From an uncultured Alteromonadaceae bacterium (GTDB lineage: Bacteria > Pseudomonadota > Gammaproteobacteria > Enterobacterales > Alteromonadaceae), in assembly GCA_947494925.1 (NCBI GenBank), contig CANLWS010000015.1:62001-126000 (forward strand): a stretch of 64,000 nt of DNA, read 5' to 3'. Below are positions 44,609 to 53,592 of the stretch, in pieces. Under the pieces are notes generated by a model. The model saw only the letters and a program-made list of their open reading frames with translations, was not told the DNA's origin and did no database searches. A program made the position numbers and the translations under genes. How positions within the stretch are numbered: position 1 is the stretch's first letter; the number at the start of each line of letters is the position of its first letter.

Positions 44609-45993
44609 CAGGTAAGATTGTATTTTTCCAAACGTCTGTAATACGCGCTGCGACTCAGCCCAAGAGATTTTGCCACTCGCTGCGGGTTCTTGTCGAGCAT
44701 GTTGAGTCTTTGTTCAATCACCTGTTTCTCAATATCATCCAACGATAGCTGATGCCAATTTTGCCCCAGCTGACTATTAGTGCTTTGCTGCGTCTGAATA
44801 TGACTTAAGGACAAATCCTGTTCTTCAATAAGCTCACCATTCCTGAGAAACATTGCTCGTTCAATAACATGTGCCAGTTCCCGAATATTTCCTGGCCAAG
44901 AGTAAGCTAGCATTACATCAATTGCTTGCTGACTTATCTTGCCTTCGCTGAGCTGGTATTTTTTGGCAAACTGCCTGGCAAAGCTCTTCGCCAAGGGAAC
45001 AATATCTTCCGGTCTTTCTCTCAATGCAGGAATATGAATGCTGACGGTATTCAAACGAAAAAGTAAATCCTGACGAAACACATTGTTTAACAACATAGCA
45101 CTAATGTCAGCATTGGTGGCCGATATAAGGCGCACATCCACCTGCTGGGTTTTGCTGCTGCCAACTTTTTCAAATTTCCTTTCTTCCAGCACCCGCAACA
45201 ATTTGGACTGTTGAGCCATCGAAATATTGGCGATTTCATCGAGAAAAATAGTACCTGATTCGGCCAGCTCAAAGCGACCAATTCTGCTTTCTTTTGCATC
45301 AGTAAATGCCCCTTTCACATGACCGAACATCTCACTTTCAAATAATGATTCAGCCACTGCCCCCATGTTTACTGCAATGAAAGGGTGCATATTACGTGAG
45401 GAGTGATCATGAACAAATTCAGCCAGCAAACTTTTCCCGGTGCCGTTTTCACCGGTTAACATTATGCTCATATCGCTTTGAGCAAGTTTTTGCAGCTGCG
45501 TCAGCGTATTTTTCATAATGGCCGATTCAGCTATTATTCCGTTGTCTTCTCCGTGGATCTGACCTTTCAATATGGCATTTTCCTGAGCCAGCTTGTTGCC
45601 ATCCTTTCGCGCCTTACTCAACTGAATTTGGGTGCGTATGCTGTGCAGGAGGCGTTCATTCACCCAGGGTTTTTGAACGAAATCAACGGCCCCCAACTTC
45701 ATAGCTTCGACTGCGATTTCAACACTGCTGTATCCTGTCATCACGATAATTGGCAGGAACTCTTCCATTTTACGCAGTTGCTCTATAAGCGCCAAGCCTT
45801 CGCGCCCGGATGTTGTGTCTTTTTGATAGTTCAGATCAATCAGTGCGGCACAGAACTCGTTTGTACTGACCTGTTCAAGTACAGCATCAGGCGTCGTCAC
45901 TGCAACGACCTGAAACTTCTGAGAGGTGAGCAACATTCGCAGCGCCGCCAGCACACTGGCATCGTCATCTGCGATTAATATCGTATCGGGCAT
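44608..45993 (-). CDS. NtrC-family sigma-54 response regulator
   Basis: A 461-residue activator with three domains. Receiver: acidic Asp9/Asp10 and phospho-acceptor Asp53 (ALIDLNYQ), Lys in FVQKPW. AAA+: Walker A GENGTGKS (181-188), the sigma-54 contact loop GAFTDA (228-233), Walker B FLDEIANIS, and WPGNIREL. C-terminal Fis-type HTH: RVAKSLGLSRSAYYRRLEKY. The usual GAFTGA is GAFTDA here, a natural variant in this group. It is the likely activator of the -24/-12 promoter at 50654-50670. The kinase gene overlaps its stop. Confidence 0.93.
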   Translation of the reverse strand: MPDTILIADDDASVLAALRMLLTSQKFQVVAVTTPDAVLEQVSTNEFCAALIDLNYQKDTTSGREGLALIEQLRKMEEFLPIIVMTGYSSVEIAVEAMKLGAVDFVQKPWVNERLLHSIRTQIQLSKARKDGNKLAQENAILKGQIHGEDNGIIAESAIMKNTLTQLQKLAQSDMSIMLTGENGTGKSLLAEFVHDHSSRNMHPFIAVNMGAVAESLFESEMFGHVKGAFTDAKESRIGRFELAESGTIFLDEIANISMAQQSKLLRVLEERKFEKVGSSKTQQVDVRLISATNADISAMLLNNVFRQDLLFRLNTVSIHIPALRERPEDIVPLAKSFARQFAKKYQLSEGKISQQAIDVMLAYSWPGNIRELAHVIERAMFLRNGELIEEQDLSLSHIQTQQSTNSQLGQNWHQLSLDDIEKQVIEQRLNMLDKNPQRVAKSLGLSRSAYYRRLEKYNLT

Positions 45994-46014
45994 GCGGAAT
46001 ACATTTCCAAATCA

Positions 46015-46036
46015 GCGGGTCTGTCATGAGACCCGC
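46015..46036. repeat. Intercistronic hairpin before the response regulator
   Basis: Perfect 8-bp arms GCGGGTCT and AGACCCGC with a 6-nt centre, in the 108-bp gap between the exporter permease and the response-regulator start. No T-run follows in either direction. It could stabilise or process the polycistronic mRNA, or be a protein-binding site. Confidence 0.4.
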
Positions 46037-46101
46037 ATTGTAGAGGGTAAAGTCGAACAACCGCAACTGTAACGGCTGAACTCTAGTTTAAAATTGGCCA
46101 G

Positions 46102-48594
46102 TTAATTTTGATGCAGCGCATCACTGGGCTCCATCTTCACCACTCGTTTGGTCGGTGCGTATGTCGCAACTAACACCATAAAGGCAATCAACAATGGCAT
46201 ACCGAGAATGCCAAGGAGATAGCTGTTGGCGGAGAAAATCATGGTGCTGGACATTAAGCTTATTAGCCAGATAGATAGTCCCACTCCCACCAGCAGCCCT
46301 ATTAGCAGTTGCCAGCTCGCCTGCCCCATGAACTGGCGGATAATCCGACCATCGGTAGCCCCTAATGCACGTCGGACACCAATTTCCTGGGTGCGCTGCT
46401 GGATGCTGTTAGCAGCAACGGCATAAATTCCAGAAGCTGCCAGAAAAGCCGCGACCACACCACAGAGTAAAAATATTTTGCTGACGGCCAAAATCAGCAA
46501 CATCGGCTTCTGGATCAGGGAGTCATACAATTGAACATGGTAAACCCCCACATTTGGATTTACTTTGTTGATTGCGTCGTACAAAGTCTCTCGGGCGAGG
46601 GCTTCACTTCCCGTGAAATGCATCGCTATCATGCTACGGAACATGCCCCAATTATCCATTGCATGATAAGAGTTATAGGATGCGCTGGAAAAATCCATGG
46701 TACTGCCATGGAAAGAATCTGATACCACGCCAACAATTGTGTTCCATGGATTATCATCTCTTGGCACACGGCTGGCGCGTCTGACTTTTTGACCAACTGC
46801 ATCACCATTTGGGAAAAAGTCTCTGGCAATAGATTCGTTGATTATGATGCTTCGCACGTCTTCACCTACATCCCTATGATCGAAGTCCCTCCCCTGCAGG
46901 ATTTTCATCCCCAGTGCCTGGAATGAGTCACGGGTAACACCTTCGTTATTGCTGTAAGGATTTTCGTTCCAAACAGGTGCTTCACGGCCCTGAATCTCAA
47001 AATAACTGGTACCGCCACCTGTACCTGGCAATTGCGACATAAAAACGGAGTCCTCAACATTGCTGCGGGTAGACAGCTCTTGTTTCAGATCATAATAGAA
47101 TTGCGAACGAGCAAGGCGATCCTGATGTTCAAACTCAGTGTCCCGTCGCAGCGGATAGTCGCTAGGTGGCAACTGGATATTGGCAGTCAGACGATTTTGC
47201 GTTTCAACACCATAATCTGCAACGCCTGCGGAATAACTGGAGACAAGCAGTACGGTTGCCATAATCAGCACAACACAGGATAACAAAATTTCAGATATTA
47301 CCAGCACCTTGGTGGTTGCCGCGGCACGTTTGCCTAGCGCACCTCGGGTACCGTCGCGAAGAACGCTGTTAAAGTCACCTTGCAGCGATCGCCAAGCGGG
47401 GATTAAACCAGTGATCAAGACCATGGCTATCATTGAACCTACCAACACTGAAATGGCTTGGGCATCTAGACTGATTGTCCACCAGAATGGCTTGAGCTTA
47501 TCCACTTCATAGACATTGTTGAATACCTGATTAGTCACATCCAGCCCCCAGCCTGCCAACAGAATGGCTAGAAACCCGCCCAAGAAACATATAAATATGC
47601 TTTCCCACAACATCTGCAGGATGAGTCGTTGTTTTGGCACACCTAAGGCCACGCGAATAGCAATCTCTTTGACCCGTTCGTTGACACGGGAAAGGAGTAA
47701 ATTACCGACATTAATACAGGCAAGTAACAGAATTAAAAAGACAACAATAAACAGCGCGAGGAACATACCGTAGTACTGAGTGATAATGGCTTTTTTGAAG
47801 GGTTCAATGGACAAATATTTGCCGTTTTCTCTAATCAACCAGGGCATGTTCTCCGGTAAATTTTGGGCAAGTTCAGCGCTTCTCTGATCAAGCCTCAATT
47901 TGGCTTCCGACAGTGTCACCCCATCAGCTAGTTTTGCAAAGGCAAACAAAAAGACAAATTCGCGTTCGGTCGGCGTCACAGCATTCTGTGTTAATGGCTG
48001 CCACATCTGTGCTATTGACGGAAACGCAAACCCCTCTGGCATAACCCCTACAATTCGCGCAGGATCCGCCCCATCAATAGGAACGACTTTACCAATAACA
48101 TCGGCATCACCATTAAAATAGCTCTGCCACATATCGTAGCCCAATACCAGAACCTGCTCTGCACCTTCTAAATGATCATCAGGTCTAAGCACCCTTCCCA
48201 GAATCGGTTGGACCCCGCTGAAACTAAACAAATTCCAGGTCACATATGACGAGTTAAACTTTCTTAAACCTTCACCACTGCCCCCCACGAAGGTAGTGCC
48301 TTCAGAATAAAACCCCATCTCTTTAAACAAGGACTTATCCTGCTGGAGCGCGTATAAATCAATTACGGCTGCTTCTCGTCGTTCCAGATGGGTGTGATCA
48401 TACATAGCTTCAACAGCATATACGGGTTCGTTGTCTGCAAATTTAAGCGAGTTAAACAACAAACCGTTGAGCAGTGAAAACGTGTAAAGGGTCAACCCCA
48501 GTCCAATTGCAACAATAGAAACCATCAGGGTGGTGAATGCAGGTTTTTTACTTAACAACCTGGCTGCGTATTTAATATCGAGAGAAAGTGACAT
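46102..48594 (-). CDS. MacB-type ABC transporter permease with duplicated FtsX/MacB domains
   Basis: An 830-residue inner-membrane protein. It has two MacB-PCD plus FtsX units and about eight membrane segments: TTLMVSIVAIGLGLTLY at the start, three near ~285-410, one near ~440, and three at the C-terminus. The doubled architecture means one gene supplies both halves, unlike single-unit MacB. The ATPase is the separate gene at 48620. Together with the HlyD adaptor this forms a periplasm-facing tripartite pump for a peptide, lipid or drug; substrate unknown. It ends 108 bp before the response-regulator gene. Confidence 0.9.
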   Translation of the reverse strand: MSLSLDIKYAARLLSKKPAFTTLMVSIVAIGLGLTLYTFSLLNGLLFNSLKFADNEPVYAVEAMYDHTHLERREAAVIDLYALQQDKSLFKEMGFYSEGTTFVGGSGEGLRKFNSSYVTWNLFSFSGVQPILGRVLRPDDHLEGAEQVLVLGYDMWQSYFNGDADVIGKVVPIDGADPARIVGVMPEGFAFPSIAQMWQPLTQNAVTPTEREFVFLFAFAKLADGVTLSEAKLRLDQRSAELAQNLPENMPWLIRENGKYLSIEPFKKAIITQYYGMFLALFIVVFLILLLACINVGNLLLSRVNERVKEIAIRVALGVPKQRLILQMLWESIFICFLGGFLAILLAGWGLDVTNQVFNNVYEVDKLKPFWWTISLDAQAISVLVGSMIAMVLITGLIPAWRSLQGDFNSVLRDGTRGALGKRAAATTKVLVISEILLSCVVLIMATVLLVSSYSAGVADYGVETQNRLTANIQLPPSDYPLRRDTEFEHQDRLARSQFYYDLKQELSTRSNVEDSVFMSQLPGTGGGTSYFEIQGREAPVWNENPYSNNEGVTRDSFQALGMKILQGRDFDHRDVGEDVRSIIINESIARDFFPNGDAVGQKVRRASRVPRDDNPWNTIVGVVSDSFHGSTMDFSSASYNSYHAMDNWGMFRSMIAMHFTGSEALARETLYDAINKVNPNVGVYHVQLYDSLIQKPMLLILAVSKIFLLCGVVAAFLAASGIYAVAANSIQQRTQEIGVRRALGATDGRIIRQFMGQASWQLLIGLLVGVGLSIWLISLMSSTMIFSANSYLLGILGMPLLIAFMVLVATYAPTKRVVKMEPSDALHQN

Positions 48595-48619
48595 ACCGAC
48601 TCCTTATCTGAATTGGCAA

Positions 48620-49342
48620 TTACACTGCGATCGCAGCAGCTTGACCCGTTAATTGATCTGACACAATTTTGCCATCGAATACTTCGATAGTGCGTTGCGC
48701 GCGAGCGGCAGATTTCGGGTCATGGGTGACCATGCAAATTGTCGCTCCTTGCTGATGCAACTGATCCAGCAGAGTCATAACAGATTGCGCATTTTTGGAA
48801 TCCAGATTTCCCGTCGGTTCGTCGGCAAGGATCATGGAAGGATTGCCTGATATCGCTCTGGCGACAGCTACCCGTTGCTGTTGACCACCTGATAATTGCG
48901 ACGGGAAGTGATTTGCACGATGCTGCATATCAACTTTCTCAAGCGCCTCAGACACCATTTTCTTGCGGTCTGCTTTGGAAAGGTCACTCCGATAGGTAAG
49001 CGGTAGTTCAACGTTCTCGGCAACCGACATGTCACTGATCAAATTAAACGCCTGGAACACAAATCCAATTTCTTTGTTGCGGATACGCGCCCGCTCGTCG
49101 CGGTCGAGATCGACTACATCATGTCCTGCCAACTTGTAATCACCAGATGTTGAAGTATCTAACAGCCCCAGCAAGGATAGGAGAGTCGATTTACCACAGC
49201 CTGAAGGTCCGGTTATAGAGAGGTACTCACCTTTGTTAACAGTTAAATTAATTTCGTTCAACGCATGGGTCTCCACATCATCGGTATAGAACACTTTTTT
49301 AATACTCGAGAGTGTGACTAAGTTTTGTGATTCCGCAGACAT
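48620..49342 (-). CDS. MacB/LolD-type ABC transporter ATPase
   Basis: A 240-residue ATP-binding subunit. Walker A GPSGCGKST, Q-loop FVFQAFNLI, signature LSGGQQQRVAVARAI, Walker B MILADEPTGNLD and H-loop VTHDPKSAA are all intact. It belongs to the MacB/LolD (mechanotransmission) class, which pairs with FtsX-type permeases. It lies 14 bp downstream of the HlyD-type gene and 25 bp upstream of the permease, so it is cotranscribed with them. Confidence 0.95.
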   Translation of the reverse strand: MSAESQNLVTLSSIKKVFYTDDVETHALNEINLTVNKGEYLSITGPSGCGKSTLLSLLGLLDTSTSGDYKLAGHDVVDLDRDERARIRNKEIGFVFQAFNLISDMSVAENVELPLTYRSDLSKADRKKMVSEALEKVDMQHRANHFPSQLSGGQQQRVAVARAISGNPSMILADEPTGNLDSKNAQSVMTLLDQLHQQGATICMVTHDPKSAARAQRTIEVFDGKIVSDQLTGQAAAIAV

Positions 49343-49356
49343 AAGGGCTTCCTTTT

Positions 49357-50613
49357 TTAATTGATTTGAATGTGCTGATGAACGTCCCAGGCAGAGACGT
49401 CAGATACGATGACTTCCTGACCCAGATTCAAGCCAGACCTAATTTCTATATAATTTGACGATGCCTGACCAAAAGTGACGGCCTGCTTCTGAGCCGTGTT
49501 ATTACTCGGGTCGACTATGTACACAAAGGAGTCACCAAAGCTCTTTGCAAACATTGGTCGCTTAACATAAAGTGCATCATCTAGCTGAGCGATCTGTATT
49601 GTGCCTTCAACGGTCAATTCCGGTCTGGCTTCTTTGGGAGCTGCCCCTACCAGATCCACATCCACCTGAACAACGCCATTGTTCACCGCAGGATCGATAC
49701 GTCGAACAATACCTTCTACTTTGCTGGTGCGTGTATCCAGTGACACAGGTTGCCCCAATACAACATTTTGAATTTGGTTTTCAGGAATGCGAAGTTCAGC
49801 GATAAAATCATCTCGCTTGGCCAGTCTGGCTAAATTAGTGCCGGAGTTAACTTGTTGACCCAGCTCCATTGGCATTGCCTGAACGATCGCATCTATACTG
49901 GCCCGCACGTCAAGTTGCTCTACCTGCTCAGAAACACGTTCAACCGACTTGCGCATGCGATTGACTCTGGCCTGATTCGCCAGCATTTGTGCTGCAACAT
50001 TTTCTTTTTGTTTTTCTAAGCGTTTGATAGCCAATTCCCAGCGCTGCTTATTTTGCGCGACTTCAATTTTTACGGCTTCATGATCTATCAGGGAAACGGC
50101 GTTAACGCCTTGATTGAGCAGCTTGTTCTGTGCATCTAATGTCAGCGACGAACGCTCAAAATTCAGTTTTTCGTTTATGACCGCCGCTTCCTGGTCGAGT
50201 ACCTCAGATTCCAGACTGACCTTCAACGCCTGAGTCTGGGCTTCTAATTCATCGAGTTCCCATTTGGATTCATCGAGCCGTTGCAATAGCTGAGGGTTGG
50301 AAAGTTCAAGGATAATATCGCCTTTTTTTACCTCGGCGCCCGCTTTCACGTGGATACGTTCAACTTTTCCTTCTACTGTGGTGGCTAACCAACGAACGTC
50401 TCTGGGTGCCAATACTCCCATTCCTCTGACAGTGACACTAAGCTCTCCCTGCTGCACCGTATCAATGAGTAAAGTTTGGCTATCCACCACATGACTGGCT
50501 GACGAACCTGTCACCAATGAATACGCGGCGACTGAAGTGGCCAAAATGGCGCCAGCGAGTATGATTAATATTTTCTTTGAACCGGCGTTTGATTTGTTTC
50601 TGACAATATCCAT
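49357..50613 (-). CDS. HlyD/MacA-type periplasmic adaptor of the exporter
   Basis: A 418-residue membrane-fusion protein. An N-terminal anchor (KKILIILAGAILATSVAAYS) leads to a lipoyl half-motif (IHVKAGAEVKKGDIILELSN), a long alpha-helical hairpin rich in Gln/Glu/Lys (~105-215), the second lipoyl half and a beta-barrel (DFIAELRIPENQI). It connects the ABC permease to an outer-membrane factor; no TolC-like gene is nearby, so a distant one must serve. It is the first gene of the operon behind the -24/-12 promoter about 40 bp upstream. Confidence 0.92.
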   Translation of the reverse strand: MDIVRNKSNAGSKKILIILAGAILATSVAAYSLVTGSSASHVVDSQTLLIDTVQQGELSVTVRGMGVLAPRDVRWLATTVEGKVERIHVKAGAEVKKGDIILELSNPQLLQRLDESKWELDELEAQTQALKVSLESEVLDQEAAVINEKLNFERSSLTLDAQNKLLNQGVNAVSLIDHEAVKIEVAQNKQRWELAIKRLEKQKENVAAQMLANQARVNRMRKSVERVSEQVEQLDVRASIDAIVQAMPMELGQQVNSGTNLARLAKRDDFIAELRIPENQIQNVVLGQPVSLDTRTSKVEGIVRRIDPAVNNGVVQVDVDLVGAAPKEARPELTVEGTIQIAQLDDALYVKRPMFAKSFGDSFVYIVDPSNNTAQKQAVTFGQASSNYIEIRSGLNLGQEVIVSDVSAWDVHQHIQIN

Positions 50614-50653
50614 AGGTTTTTTCTGTTCCGGGAAAACTGACTACCAGTACAAG

Positions 50654-50670
50654 AGCAACCCTTGTGCCAA
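50654..50670 (-). promoter_or_regulatory. Sigma-54 (-24/-12) promoter of the exporter operon
   Basis: On the minus strand TTGGCAC-N5-TTGCT matches the sigma-54 consensus TGGCAC-N5-TTGCW, with the invariant GG and GC exactly in place. The transcript would start near 50642, about 30 bp before the HlyD-type ATG at 50613. The nearby operon encodes a sigma-54 activator. Confidence 0.85.
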
Positions 50671-50733
50671 ATGATAATATACAATACTTTCAATCAGTTA
50701 AGATGTGACAACAAAAAACAAAGTAGTTGTAAA

Positions 50734-50781
50734 TCCCGAAATCGGGACGATAGATTTGAGAAATATTTCGCTTTTGGGACG
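50734..50781. promoter_or_regulatory. Likely enhancer (UAS) for the NtrC-type activator
   Basis: A perfect 6-bp inverted repeat TCCCGA-AA-TCGGGA lies at 50734-50747, about 65-80 bp upstream of the -24 box. A related half-site TTTTGGGACG occurs at 50772-50781, with the GGGACG cores 32 bp apart (three turns). Tandem dyad sites at this distance are usual for NtrC-family activators. The rest of the 412-bp gap up to 51025 shows no gene. Confidence 0.5.
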
Positions 50782-51025
50782 CCATAAGGTCAATAGCTTG
50801 ATATTGAAAAACTCAACTTTGCAGTGCCCGTTTACTCAAAAAACACTTCACGTTATAGCCAACACAATTTTGAAATTTCCAGCGACGAAAACCAAGTGAT
50901 GGGAAAAACAACAGACCAATAAAGGTGGTAAAAGTTTGTCGCGAAATGCTTTTAATCACTGCAGGTTTGGTGATTCGAAAATTAAAGGGTAAAGTTAATC
51001 ATCTATTTATTAAAAACATAGACAT

Positions 51026-52915
51026 ATGACCCCAACCCAAAAGCCTTTGGTCAGTTCTAAACTGAATAGCGAAGAAAGAGATGTTTTAAGCCATATTCGT
51101 CGCTACAGGTTGATGCAGATCAGTGGTGTTACTGCGTTAGGGTTAGCGGCTTCTTTACTCGTAGCCAGAAATATCACAACAGTGATATTCGCGCTGGGCC
51201 TTGCTTGTCTGCTCGTTGCCTTGATCTTGGCGTTCAAACACAGAGTACTTGCCTCAGCTTATGTGTTGCTAGGTTCAATGTCTGCAATGTTATTTGCGCT
51301 TGCATCGACCGGCGCAGGTCTGTTTGATCTGGCCATTCTCGGCTACCCGGGATTGCTTATCTTCGCAGCTATACTTGGCAGTGTAGGGCTATTTGTATCT
51401 GTCATGTCCTTCGTGATCATACAATGTGTCTTGCTCGCTTGGTTAACGCTTCAAGGTGTTATTACACCTCACATTCCAACGTTAAGCTGGCCACATGTTT
51501 TATTTATATTGGTTATTTTTGTCATTACCGGCTTCAGCGTTTACCTTTTGGTCTATGACATAAAACGTCTGATGCTGTCGTTGCAACGTGAAAATGCCAA
51601 AGTACAAAAAAGCAGGGCTAAGATTCAGCATCTCGCGCACCATGATACGCTAACCAATCTACCCAATAGATTTTATGGTGAAGAACTGTTTTTACAGTCT
51701 TTAGCCGCCAGCCAGCAAAAACAACAAAGCCTCGCCCTGTTGTTCATTGACCTGGACAACTTTAAACCCGTCAATGATGCCATGGGCCATGCCGCAGGTG
51801 ACAATTTACTGGAACAGCTGACCCAACGATTGAGCAGCTCTTTGCAGCCAGAACAGCACCTAATTCGGTTTGGCGGAGATGAGTTTCTGGTGCTCGCCCC
51901 GTTTTCACGTGATCCTGGTCATTTAGATCTACTTGCTGACGCACTTATTCAGCAATGCGCATCAGTATTTGAGATATTACAGACTCAGGTGGTTGTGTCT
52001 GCGTCACTAGGGATCGCCATTGCTCCCAAGCATGGCACCGAGTTCAAACAATTGTGCCGCAAGGCTGACATTGCCATGTACCAGGCCAAGGAAGATGGTC
52101 GTAACACTTACCACTACTACGATGAAAGTCTGGATAAAGCCAGTGACGAAAAATTCAGATTGTTACAGCTTTTGCGCCCGGCCATGAATGAGCAACAATT
52201 CGAGCTTTACTACCAGCCTATGGTGACACTGGACAACGGCGAAATCACAACAGTGGAAGCATTGCTTCGATGGCCCCAGTCAGATGGCAGTATGATTAGC
52301 CCGGATCGATTTATTCCGTTGGCAGAAAGTTGCGGCATAATTAACGAACTGGGTAGTTGGGTGATCCATCAAGCCTGTATTTTCTGTGCGTCACTCAGGC
52401 AATCCGGTACGTCAAATCTGCGCGTCTCGGTAAATTTGTCTGTAGTCCAATTCAAAGACGGACAGCTTCAGAACATCGTTGAGACAGCCCTGCGTAAAGC
52501 AGGATTACCTGCTGAAGCATTAGAGTTAGAGTTAACTGAATCATTGCTGATCGATGATACTGACCAAATCCAGAAACAACTCTTCGAACTAAGCCAGCTA
52601 GGTATAACAATCGCCATCGATGATTTTGGTACCGGATATTCAAATCTCGGTTACCTTCGCTATTTTAACGCAACAAAACTTAAAATCGACCGATCTTTTA
52701 TCAGCTCACTGTGCCAATCTGAACAAGACGAAACACTGGTCAAAGCCATCGTCAATATGGCCTCAAGTCTGGGCCTGAGGACTGTTGCAGAGGGAATTGA
52801 AGATGAAGCAACACTCAATAAACTAATTGATATGGGTTGCGACATCGGTCAGGGATATTACTGGTCCAAGCCTGTTCCAGCGGATGAGTTAACAATATTA
52901 CTGGAAAACCAATAG
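51026..52915 (+). CDS. Membrane GGDEF-EAL c-di-GMP turnover protein
   Basis: A 629-residue protein. Five to six membrane segments occupy residues ~30-180, followed by a short coiled-coil. The GGDEF domain has DTLTNLPNR and an intact RFGGDEFLVL; the RxxD inhibitory site upstream is absent. The EAL domain has VEALLRWPQ, ELELTESLLIDD, IDDFGTGYSNLGYL and TVAEGIED, all catalytic. Both synthesis and hydrolysis of c-di-GMP are therefore possible. No periplasmic sensor domain is seen; the membrane part may sense. Divergent from the exporter operon. Confidence 0.93.
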   Translation: MTPTQKPLVSSKLNSEERDVLSHIRRYRLMQISGVTALGLAASLLVARNITTVIFALGLACLLVALILAFKHRVLASAYVLLGSMSAMLFALASTGAGLFDLAILGYPGLLIFAAILGSVGLFVSVMSFVIIQCVLLAWLTLQGVITPHIPTLSWPHVLFILVIFVITGFSVYLLVYDIKRLMLSLQRENAKVQKSRAKIQHLAHHDTLTNLPNRFYGEELFLQSLAASQQKQQSLALLFIDLDNFKPVNDAMGHAAGDNLLEQLTQRLSSSLQPEQHLIRFGGDEFLVLAPFSRDPGHLDLLADALIQQCASVFEILQTQVVVSASLGIAIAPKHGTEFKQLCRKADIAMYQAKEDGRNTYHYYDESLDKASDEKFRLLQLLRPAMNEQQFELYYQPMVTLDNGEITTVEALLRWPQSDGSMISPDRFIPLAESCGIINELGSWVIHQACIFCASLRQSGTSNLRVSVNLSVVQFKDGQLQNIVETALRKAGLPAEALELELTESLLIDDTDQIQKQLFELSQLGITIAIDDFGTGYSNLGYLRYFNATKLKIDRSFISSLCQSEQDETLVKAIVNMASSLGLRTVAEGIEDEATLNKLIDMGCDIGQGYYWSKPVPADELTILLENQ

Positions 52916-53000
52916 CATTCTTGACTAACTGCCCCAACTTTTGCAGAACCTGCAGTATTTACTTTTCGCAAACTTCAACATCCGAATAAATTTCATAAAC

Positions 53001-53028
53001 TGTCACATTCCCTGATATCTGATTCGTC
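53001..53028 (+). promoter_or_regulatory. ECF41-type promoter
   Basis: TGTCACA (53001-53007), 17 bp, then CGTC (53025-53028). This is the consensus described for ECF41 sigma factors. It lies about 40 bp before the CMD gene that is cotranscribed with the ECF41 gene, indicating autoregulation. Confidence 0.85.
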
Positions 53029-53067
53029 TATACAGCAAAGATACTCATACAGACACAAGAGGCTAAG

Positions 53068-53592
53068 ATGTTAAAACGATTATTGATCCACTCCATCAGC
53101 AAATTCGAAAGACAAACCGGATACGACTCTACCTACATGAAGCAGATAGCGAACTATTCTCCTTCACTGGCAATGAAATTTTCTAACTTTATAAAGTTAA
53201 ATCGCTACCAGAAGAAAACCCCGAACGATGTGATGTACATAGCTAAAATTGCGGCGATGAAAACCGGCGACTGTGGCACTTGCTTGCAGCTGAACATTAA
53301 TTTTGCGTTATGGTCCGGCGTAGCTAAACAATACGTTAAGGACGCAGTATCCAATCCCGAGAACTTGCCACAACGGCTTAAGTTGATACATGACTTTGCA
53401 ACGAAAACCGCTTTAGGTGAACCTGATGCTGAAATTTTCAGACAAAAAGTGGAGCAGCAACTTGGCCAGGATATTTTAATAGAATTGGCCATGGCGATAG
53501 CGACAACCATTGTATACCCTACCCTAAAACGTGGATTGGGCTATGCCAAAAGTTGCTCGTTAATGCAATTCGAATATGGAGACGCCAGTTAA
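53068..53592 (+). CDS. Carboxymuconolactone decarboxylase/AhpD-like protein
   Basis: A 174-residue helical protein with the AhpD/CMD-like motif TGDCGTCLQLNINFA, holding the CxxC pair Cys69 and Cys72. The Glu and His that accompany the pair in active AhpD are replaced (Thr/Asn), so activity is uncertain. CMD, oxidoreductase or epimerase genes are the known neighbours of ECF41 sigma factors. Its stop codon abuts the sigma factor's GTG, so the two are translationally coupled. Likely a redox-active target or co-regulated effector. Confidence 0.8.
   Translation: MLKRLLIHSISKFERQTGYDSTYMKQIANYSPSLAMKFSNFIKLNRYQKKTPNDVMYIAKIAAMKTGDCGTCLQLNINFALWSGVAKQYVKDAVSNPENLPQRLKLIHDFATKTALGEPDAEIFRQKVEQQLGQDILIELAMAIATTIVYPTLKRGLGYAKSCSLMQFEYGDAS

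Noticed and set aside
46015-46036. Hairpin as an intrinsic terminator for the exporter operon
   Set aside because: No T-run on either side, so it is listed as an intercistronic hairpin only.
50705-50899. 64-residue plus-strand frame in the exporter/GGDEF gap
   Set aside because: It covers the likely UAS of the sigma-54 promoter, has a GTG start without a ribosome-binding site, and matches no family.
53205-53510. Minus-strand 101-residue frame within the CMD gene
   Set aside because: Entirely antisense to a family-supported gene, with low-complexity sequence.
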